Shown: in pieces, positions 63,838 through 64,000 of the stretch
How positions within the stretch are numbered: the first letter of the stretch is position 1
Layout: each line of letters opens with the position of its first letter
Source: Triplophysa rosa
Taxonomy: Eukaryota; Chordata; Actinopteri; Cypriniformes; Nemacheilidae
DNA: 64,000 nt
Assembly: GCF_024868665.1 (NCBI RefSeq)
Contig: NC_079898.1
Coordinates: 5,962,096 to 6,026,095 of the forward strand
Direction of reading: 5' to 3'
Program-made: the position numbers and the translations under genes
The notes under the pieces: model-generated
What the model was told of the DNA's origin: nothing
The model's input: only the letters and a program-made list of their open reading frames with translations
Database searches by the model: none

Positions 63838-64000
63838 AGTTATTATAGTTTTATTTAGTTTTACTAATATTCAAAATTAGCTTTTATTTTTTATGTTAAT
63901 TTTAGTTAAAGTTTTAGCAATTTTGGTATATGCTTTTGTTATTTTGTAATTTATTTGTTTATTTGTTATGTTGATATATAATATTAATTCATTTTTATTT
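63838..64000. repeat. AT-rich dispersed repeat, cut by the window end
   Basis: Same order of motifs as 50275-50600 (TTAATTTTAGTTAAAG, TTTTGGTATATGCTTTTG). Confidence 0.7.

Overview
This is a 64 kb window of vertebrate nuclear DNA, almost certainly from a cypriniform (carp-like) teleost. It has spliced genes with canonical GT-AG introns, AT-rich intergenic DNA and a dense load of short palindromic DNA-transposon relics of types familiar from carp and zebrafish. There is also an intact-looking Tc1 transposon, a 5'-truncated L2-like LINE and two solo LTRs. No prokaryotic features are present. Exon borders were placed by hand from splice signals, reading phase and remembered family conservation, and the summed reading frames close for all five genes whose start or stop lies in the window.

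Layout. (1) 1-5948, + strand: the 3' half of pde10a (cyclic nucleotide phosphodiesterase 10A), ten exons ending at the natural stop. (2) 9.9-24.4 kb, - strand: a tandem cluster of chymotrypsin-fold serine proteases with hydrophobic C-terminal tails. It holds a broken copy (about 9.9-10.5 kb), gene A (12665-14833) and gene B (19339-20945), the last two each with a candidate non-coding 5' exon upstream. Gene A has lost the Ile-Val-Gly-Gly activation terminus and carries Asn in place of the catalytic Asp102. Gene B keeps the catalytic residues but has lost a splice acceptor AG and one cysteine of the light-chain/heavy-chain disulfide. The cluster is littered with insertions: solo LTRs at 16.7 and 21.7 kb, a LINE nested in an older repeat at 22.4-24.1 kb, and a Tc1-like element at 24868-26092. 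(3) 28385-34537, + strand: pla2g12b, the catalytically dead secreted phospholipase A2-like protein of lipoprotein assembly, with a KDEL terminus and an HNF4-type DR1 site upstream. (4) 36298-44863, - strand: oit3 (liver ZP/EGF/D8C protein), nine exons including a signal-peptide exon found 3.7 kb upstream. (5) 51600-57074, - strand: six exons of mcu (mitochondrial calcium uniporter, DIME pore motif), with two candidate upstream exons at 57.4 and 59.2 kb whose joining to the rest is unresolved. (6) 59.5-64 kb: no recognised host gene; a 1.24 kb inverted-repeat transposon relic with one preserved coding exon.

pla2g12b, oit3 and mcu form the same block, in the same relative orientation, that I recall from mammals (MCU-OIT3-PLA2G12B, with OIT3 and PLA2G12B convergent). 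Two of the three are liver genes. The most unusual content is the protease cluster, where neighbouring paralogs have decayed in different functional modules.
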